DNA from: Chinchilla lanigera
Lineage: Eukaryota; Chordata; Mammalia; Rodentia; Chinchillidae
Direction of reading: 5' to 3'
DNA length: 64,000 nt
Assembly: GCF_000276665.1 (NCBI RefSeq)
Contig: NW_004955429.1
Span: forward strand, 5,906,338-5,970,337
Both the position numbers and the translations under genes were made by a program. The notes below the pieces were generated by a model. It searched no databases and was not told where the DNA came from. It saw nothing but the letters and a program-made list of their open reading frames with translations. Below are positions 58,017-64,000 of the stretch, in pieces (the stretch's first letter is position 1; the number at the start of each line of letters is the position of its first letter).

Positions 58017-58145
58017 GCTGATATTTTTTAATTTTTATATGTTCTAGATAGAAGCCCTTTGTCTGAGGGACAGTCAGCTAAAATTTTTTCCCAGTTTGTG
58101 GGTTTTCCTTTTACTCTGCTGGTGATTTCTCAATTGTTTTTATGA
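58017..58145 (-). mobile_element. L1 3'-region fragment, antisense
   Basis: agaagccctttgtctgaggg and ttcccagtttgtgggttttc belong near the L1 3' end. This is out of order with the flanking ORF2 middle sequence, which suggests a separate L1 inserted within the gap region. Confidence 0.6.
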
Positions 58146-58620
58146 ATTAAATGTACTTCATAGCTACAGGACTGTTCAGGTTATCTACTTCATCTTTGAT
58201 GAATTTTCATAACATGTAGTTTGTGATGAATTGACCTATTGCATCTCAATTGCTGAAAAGAGGTGTTTGTAGCATTCCTTTATTGTCCTTTAGGGTGTGG
58301 GCTACTTGTAGTGATAAATCCTTCTTTCCTCTGATATTGACAATTTATATCTTCTTTTAGTAATTGTCCACTTTGCTGGAGGTTTGCTGATATTACTGAC
58401 CCTTTAAGAGTAAGTATTTTTTAAGAAATAGTTTTTCATTTCATTGATTTTGTTTTTATTTCCAGTTTCATTAATTTCTGATCTTTATTATATCTTTCCT
58501 GATGTTTGTGTCAGGTTTGTTTTCTTCTTTTTAGCTTCTTGAGGTAGGAGCTTAGATTATTCATTTGTGACCTTCTTTGTTTTTCTAATGCAATGTTCAG
58601 TAAATACATTTCTGCTATAA
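58146..58620 (-). mobile_element. old L1 ORF2, antisense (continuation)
   Basis: actgttcaggttatctactt, then ctttgctggaggtttgctga, tttcattgattttgttttta and ttcttgaggtaggagcttag, continues the antisense ORF2 of the element left of the gap. Confidence 0.7.
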
Positions 58621-59155
58621 TTAGGATTTTGGATGTTCCCCAAAGCCTTGGTCTCCAGCCTACATTACTGTAGAGCAGGGGAACTTTGAAGATGGGGGGG
58701 TGGGAGGTCTTGGGATGGGATATTGGGCCACCACCCCGTCCTTTCTCTCCCTTTACTTCCAAGTCACCGTTGTAACAAATGTAACTTCTGCAACAAACAA
58801 AAAGATGTCTTTTTGCACATTTGCATCCATGAAAGGTAAAATTTCTGGAGCTGCTGGTTCTTTTAATGAATGTGACATAAAAGGAGGATTATTGGTTGAT
58901 CTCAACAAAACATTTTGGTTATCTATCTTGGAGTTTCAGATGACTGCCATTGCAAATATAAAGCTGGCTACATACAATTACTAACCACAATAACCACAAT
59001 AATATATGTTTGTATATTTCACCTTTTGATCCGTTTCTTTATGAATACAGTTTATCTGCTTGTAGTTGTTATACCTGTGTAACTGTCAGCAGTATACCTG
59101 TATAACTGTGTAACTGTCAACATTTGTTTATGCTTGCAAAAAATATATATATTAT
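58621..59155. other. unassigned
   Basis: No gene or named repeat. A tandem-like duplication of gtataactgt/gtaactgtca lies at 59070-59120. Confidence 0.4.
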
Positions 59156-59542
59156 TGATACAGCTTATATCTAGATGTCCCTCTAAAGCCTTATGTGCTC
59201 ATAGGCAGGGATTTGGGGAAGTGACTGAGTCATGGATGTGTGATACTGGATTAGTCCACTGATAGGTTATAGCAGGGTGTGATATTGGGAGGTGAAGCCT
59301 GTTGGGAACAGGTGGGTCACTATGGGAATGGTCTGGAAGGGTGTGTATATATATTCCACCTCCCTTGATGCTTTGCTGCTTCCTGCTGCCATGGTATGGG
59401 CTGTTTCTCCTCTGCCATGCTGCCCTGCTTTGGAGCCAGTGACTATGGACTGAAACCTCTACAGACTGTGAGCTCAAATAAACCTCTCCTCCTTTAATTT
59501 GTGGGTGTTAGGTATTTTGTCCCAGCAACAAGAAAGTAACCA
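59156..59542 (+). mobile_element. MaLR-type solo LTR, sense
   Basis: cttatatctagatgtccctc, catgctgccctgctttggag, ctcaaataaacctctcctcc and gttaggtattttgtcccagc match the copy at 44218-44639 block by block. Confidence 0.82.
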
Positions 59543-59974
59543 AGAAAGTTATTGCCCATTTTATTATGAAAAGTGGCCTATGAAATGTCCTGTGCATTTT
59601 TATATGTTTTTCAAATAAATCCTCTTAAAATCTAACTAAATGCCCTTAAAATTATTTCTCCATGACTATATTTTGGGGATTTGGGTCTTTTGGAATTTCC
59701 ACATTTGAGATAATGGCATTTGGGGCTATTCCTTTGGGGATTATGGCCAAACCCAAGCCACTGGTCTAGAAAGCTACCAAGTGATTATTGACAAAGGTGC
59801 GAAGAAAATTCAAAGGAGAAAAGTTGCTTTTCAGCAAGTGATTGGACATCCATATAGAATCTGGACTTCAATTTAAGCCTCCTATCTTTTGCAAAAATTA
59901 AATAAACTGCAATGCTAGATCTAAATGTAAAACCTAAAAGCATCTAATTTTTAGATTAAAAAATGGAAGAAATC

Positions 59975-60081
59975 AGGGGCTGGGGATTTAGCTCAGCGGC
60001 AAAAGCACCTGCTTGGCATGCGCAAGGTTGTGAGTTCAGCTCCCGGTACCAGAGAAAAACCAAAAAAAAAAAAAAAAAAAA
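59975..60081 (+). mobile_element. ID SINE with perfect TSD, young-looking
   Basis: gatttagctcagcggcaaaa (A box), gttgtgagttcagctcccgg (B box), a ggtaccag end and a long A tail. The 10-base repeat ggaagaaatc flanks it at 59965-59974 and 60082-60091. Confidence 0.95.
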
Positions 60082-60652
60082 GGAAGAAATCTTGATTTAG
60101 AGTTAGATAAAGAGATTTTAAAGAGAACAAAAAGCCAAGACTAAGAAAATATTTACAAACCACATATCCAGCAAGGCATTCATATCCAAATATGTAAGAA
60201 AGAAAACAAACAACTCAATTTTAAAAAGTGAGCAAAAGACCTGAATAGATATCTCATGAAAGAAGATAGAAGGATAGAAAATAAGCACGTGAAAAAAAAC
60301 ATGTTCAACATTCATTAGTGATTAGGGAAACATAAATTAAAACCAGGATGCGCTATCACTATTTACATATTAAAATGGCAAAAATCCCCACAACCCTATA
60401 CTGACAATCCCAAGTGTTACAAGGCTGTGGAATACCTGGAACTCTCATATACTGGTGAGAATGCAAAATACTACTGTTTCCATGGAAAAGTTTGTTAATG
60501 TATTATAACGTTAGATAGATAGTGAACGTATAATGTATAAATCTCATTCCCAAGTATTTGCCTCAGAGCAATGAAAACTCACCTTCACAGAAAAGCTGTA
60601 CATAAGTGTTTATAGCAGATCTATTTATAATCATCAAAGACTAAAGTTGGGT

Positions 60653-60790
60653 GAAGTGATGCACACCTGTAATCCCGGCATTTGGGAGGCTGAGGCAGGA
60701 TTGCTGTGAGATTGAGGCTAACCTGGGTTATATAGTGAGTTCAAGGCCAACCTGAACTACATGATGAGATTCCCATCTAAAAAAAAAATT
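60653..60790 (+). mobile_element. B1 SINE
   Basis: cacctgtaatcccggcattt, gaggctgaggcaggattgct and gttcaaggccaacctgaact, with an A tail, inserted in the L1. Confidence 0.92.
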
Positions 60791-61190
60791 ATATACATAT
60801 ATATATGAAATTACTCAAATATCCTTCATCGAGTGACTAGATACACTAAGCTACGGCCAAGCGATGCAATACTTCTTGAGAACAGAAAGATAAACTATAT
60901 GAAACAAACAAAACACTTTTGCAGAGTCTCAGAGGCATTATGCTGGGTGTAAAGCATCAATCTCAAAGTCTCAGACTACACGATCCCATTCAAAGGGCAT
61001 TCTATAAAGGACTGTAGTGTTGGAGACAGATCCAAGAATACCAGTGGTTAGGGTTCTGGGGTGATAGAACTTGTTTTGCATCCTGATTATGAATTATGCA
61101 AACCTCCACTTCTGCTACAACTGACAGAATTGTAGACAAAAGTCAACTTTATGGCACATTAACTTTTAAAAAGTAAAATAAACTCTGCCA

Positions 61191-61987
61191 TGTATTCATT
61201 TCATGTTTTCATGAAAGTTACAATTTTACTTTCACACAACTATATTAGATGGAGACCAAGATCTTTATTCAGTTCCTGTGGCTAACCCTGGGCACCTGGA
61301 TGGTGTGACTTGACTGGCTACAGTCCAGATCTTGCCACGTACCCCTCCTCCACATAGCTCATCCCAAACAAATATTTTCAATATATAATCATCACTTTGT
61401 TATAATACCTCTGGGGCTAATGCCCAATGTCTTATCTGCCCTTTCCTCTCATCAGACATTTCCTAATCACACGTGTTTCCTGAGGGACTCCCAGGTGGCT
61501 CAGCCAGTACAGGGTGGACAGACAGTGAAGCCAGGCGCCCCTCTGAAAGTGGGCAACAGGTCTAAGAATGAGTGAAAGGAGACCCTAAGTTCCAGGGAGG
61601 CTGGCCATTTCGGTGGACTCCAAGACCTCACACCCCAGCTCCACTGCATGAAGGGAGAAGTCCCCAGAGCAGAGATGTAGCTCAGTACAAAGGGTCTAGG
61701 ACAATACCCAGAATAGGGAAGGAGGATGCAGAAAGCACAGGTAGATTCCCCTGTATTCTAAAATTGCGAGGAAGCTTTCTAAATCAGGAGAGTTCAATTC
61801 CTATGATTATTCAGAGCCACCTGTGAAACAGAAGTGGGAGCATTTCTCATAGAACACGCTGCATGAAGAAGCAAGAGCTACCTGGCATGTAGGAAATGAT
61901 ATCCAACACACCTCCAGAGGGCAATCCTATTGAGTGATACAAAAGAGATAATTTATTGTGACTCTAGAACCGTAAGTTTCCTGTTGT
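61191..61987. other. unassigned, with ID remnant
   Basis: No gene. 61666-61710 (agatgtagctcagtacaaag) is a remnant of an ID SINE. Confidence 0.4.
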
Positions 61988-62082
61988 ATGTGTTTTGGTT
62001 TTTCTTCAGAGCTCAGACTGGACCCAGGGTTCTGCACATGTTAGGCAAGTGGTCTTCCACTACGTTACATCTCCAGTCCAAT
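61988..62082 (-). mobile_element. ID-type SINE, antisense
   Basis: ctcagactggacccagggtt and gtggtcttccactacgttac, an old antisense ID. Confidence 0.7.
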
Positions 62083-62740
62083 AGCAGTACCTTCAAATTT
62101 TTCTCATGAAGGTTGCCAAGTTGTGTTTATAAGGGCTTCAATAACTAAATATATTTTACTTGTAAATAAATGTGGAACAAACACTTGGAAATTACAAAAC
62201 TAACTCCTGTAGAAATGAGTCCTCAGAAAGAGCGTTAGTTTAGGACTGAAGACAGCAGAACTTCTACCTTTCCTGCACAGGGGTTAGCGAAACTGCTCCC
62301 AGAAATCCTGGATTTGTGTGGGATCCACCTCTCTAAGGATATTTTCCTATGTTCATAGGTAGATGAACAGGAGGGCAAGTAAATAGAATATTTATGCAGC
62401 TCCAAATTGTGTTTTGACATTTTCAAAGTTTAATCACTTGCTTCTTTCTGATACTATCACACAGTTAAATACATACATTATAGGGCAAGGCTGATGGGAG
62501 AAATACAGCGCATGAACCCAGCCCACTCAGGGTTTTATCTAAAGCAGGAAAATCTTGGTATGCAGAACATAATCAGTACCAGACAGAATTCAATAAATTC
62601 CACATAAATGATAAAGATAAGGAATTCAATGTTGAAAGAAATCTATTCCAGTTGGGCATCCTATTCCATCCAATCTATCCCAGAAGCATGAGAAGAGGTT
62701 ACTGTTCCAAGTAGAGAGAGGATTTGTTCTGGGTAGATTG
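62083..62740. other. unassigned
   Basis: No gene or repeat recognised. Confidence 0.4.
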
Positions 62741-62741
62741 C

Positions 62742-62774
<33 letters not shown>

Positions 62775-62788
62775 CATGTGTGTGTGTC
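62741..62788. repeat. (TG)n microsatellite with CG core
   Basis: tg units with a central gcgcgcgc segment. Confidence 0.95.
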
Positions 62789-62912
62789 TACTAGGGTGTA
62801 AATGCTATGGCAGCAGAGGTTTCTGTTCCCTGCTATATCTCCAACACTGGAGTAATTCCAGGCTCATAGTGGGCACAGAGTATTTATTTATTGAATAAAG
62901 AAATAAATTCAA
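62789..62912 (+). mobile_element. L2 3' end, sense
   Basis: ccctgctatatctccaacac, then aggctcatagtgggcacaga and tatttattgaataaag, match the L2 3' terminus. Confidence 0.7.
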
Positions 62913-62929
62913 GAGCAAAAGGCAATCAG

Positions 62930-63014
62930 AGGGCTGGAGATTCAGCTCAGTGGCACAGCGCCTGCCTGGCAAGTGTAAGGTTGTGAGTTCGATTCCTGGT
63001 ACCAGAAAAAAAAA
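62930..63014 (+). mobile_element. ID SINE with short TSD
   Basis: gattcagctcagtggcacag (A box), gagttcgattcctgg (B box), a ggtaccag end and an A tail. caatcag flanks it (62923-62929 and 63017-63023), and the bases before it are nearly the same too. Confidence 0.92.
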
Positions 63015-64000
63015 GACAATCAGATATTTAAATATTATTAAGAGACAATACTTGTTACTGGAAGACTTTTGTGGCTAATCAATGTTTGGGAGAAGGAAAA
63101 AACAACAGCTAAGGCATGTGTAGAAAGAGGAAAATTATTTAAAAATACAAATGTTTAGGAGCTCATTATCATGGAGATCAAGATGTGTGAGTAGCAGAAA
63201 TGTCAATGCATATGTTGTAAATATCTAAGGGACTTAAAAGAATAGCAGACTGGAAGGAAGACATAAAGTAAGAGACAAAAAAACAATCAATCTTTAAGTG
63301 TGCATTATAAACTCATGTACTGTGTATTCTGAGAAGAATGGTCTTCATAAAGAAAAGCTTTAGGATGACTATTAGACATGTTGAAGTCTGAGGAAGTCCC
63401 AGGCAGGCAAACATGTAACAGGAAATAATCACCTCACCTCTGCGTGTTTCCAACGAGGCCAGGATACCCCTCAAAAGCAAAAATAATAAAACAATGAGCA
63501 TTCTCTCTAAAACAAGGAGAGTTCATCACCTAAGTTGACAGGTATTTTACCTGATGCACAAGATGGTAATAATATTCATCAGGAAAAAGTGAGAAACCCA
63601 TACTTTGACTTTCTCTCATTTGCCTTACACCACCTCATAGATAATCTGATTTATTTCCCATCTCTTCTGGCCCTTCCAAACATTCAGCCACTTTGAGGTT
63701 CTAGATGTCAAATTCTTTGTCAGTAGTTCTCAATCTTTTAGTTAAAATGAAGCATTCTCAATGACATTACCAGATTAAATATTTTACTCTATTCTCAGGA
63801 GCCTGAAGTTCTCAAAGGGTGACAAGAAGGGTTGGTCAACAGGACAACAGGATGAGGGGCATCAGTCCTCCAGCAGACCAAGGGCAGAGAAGGGGAAAAG
63901 GATGAAACTGCAACCCACACACGCAGGCCATGGTCCAGGGCTAGGAATATTTCCACACATCATCCCGTTCCCTCTCACCACAGCTCTATGAGATGGGAGC
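63015..64000. other. unassigned to window edge
   Basis: No gene supported. The last 45 bases (ttccacacatcatcccgttc...) may be the start of an antisense MIR cut by the window edge. Confidence 0.35.

Larger units (their letters stand above)
59780..61190 (+). mobile_element. old L1 3' half, sense, with two SINE insertions
   Basis: gattattgacaaaggtgcga (late ORF2), aagtgagcaaaagacctgaa, atattaaaatggcaaaaatc, ggctgtggaatacctggaac and ttctggggtgatagaacttg run in L1 order to a 3' UTR end near 61190. Interrupted at 59975 and 60653. Confidence 0.8.

Noticed and set aside
56965..58047. Very long open frames of 337-360 codons
   Set aside because: They run across the N gap and are artefacts of translating N; only the flanks are real and they are antisense L1.
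58511..58762. Minus-strand 83-codon frame
   Set aside because: Its right half (in coding sense, the C-terminal part) is antisense L1 ORF2; no independent support.
4969..63014. tRNA genes suggested by A and B boxes
   Set aside because: These are ID SINEs: they have A-rich tails, lack a clover-leaf acceptor stem, and several have target-site duplications.
52391..64000. Search for ARMC3 armadillo-repeat exons
   Set aside because: No armadillo-like helices with flanking splice sites were recognised; frames here are mainly L1 or unassigned.

Overview
This window is mammalian nuclear DNA, almost certainly from a rodent. The evidence is the mix of dispersed repeats. There are tRNA-derived ID-type SINEs with A-box (agctcagtgg-like) and B-box (ggttcgatcc-like) motifs, and 7SL-derived B1 monomers. 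There are also B1 units joined to a degenerate ID tail (B1-dID/MEN-like composites, which I associate with squirrel-related rodents and dormice). Rodent-style MaLR/ERVL solo LTRs, ancient L1, MIR, L2 and DNA-transposon fossils, and several CA/TG microsatellites complete the picture. I cannot name the genus; a sciuromorph or castorimorph-type rodent is my best inference. A 990-base run of N (57027-58016) marks an assembly gap. There is no bacterial or phage material, CRISPR array, tRNA gene or rRNA gene.

Only one protein-coding gene can be supported. Three minus-strand exons (51257-51457, 47917-48079 and 42935-43144) have correct splice sites and compatible phases. Together they encode about 190 C-terminal residues that I recognise as ARMC3 (armadillo repeat containing 3), ending in its EDR1/CTR1-like domain. 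The armadillo-repeat exons are not visible and should lie beyond the right edge or in the gap. ARMC3 introns therefore occupy the right part of the window, and the last coding exon plus a short 3' UTR end near 42590-42860.

Left of about 42.6 kb I find no supportable gene. In the human order, as I recall it, the next gene downstream of ARMC3 is MSRB2, followed by PTF1A, so positions 1-42.6 kb are most likely the ARMC3-MSRB2 intergenic interval. Most recognisable sequence there is retroelement: L1 pieces at 1-186, 7126-7335, 18971-19325 and 40195-41000; solo LTRs near 1.3, 3.8, 21.4, 26.5, 27.4, 28.3, 32.3, 33.9, 35.2 and 39.6 kb; and SINEs throughout. Between them are stretches of unique-looking sequence. 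Some of these (17.98-18.2, 24.77-25.27, 31.5-31.66 and 38.1-38.58 kb, plus a GC-richer patch at 29.74-30.25 kb) have the look of conserved regulatory DNA, which is an inference from motif content only.

The right part (49.9-61.2 kb) is dense in L1. A sense L1 3' end abuts an ARMC3 splice donor at 51.23 kb, an inverted pair of mariner fossils lies at 51.8-52.35 kb, and oppositely oriented old L1s flank the gap. I did not find a new molecular system. The most notable observations are the inverted mariner pair, a 3'-UTR-like retrocopy with an 18-base target-site duplication (15.76-16.09 kb), a young-looking ID subfamily with a shared ggtac(c) 3' end, the L1 next to the splice donor, and an unnamed two-copy repeat at 23.4 and 25.6 kb.
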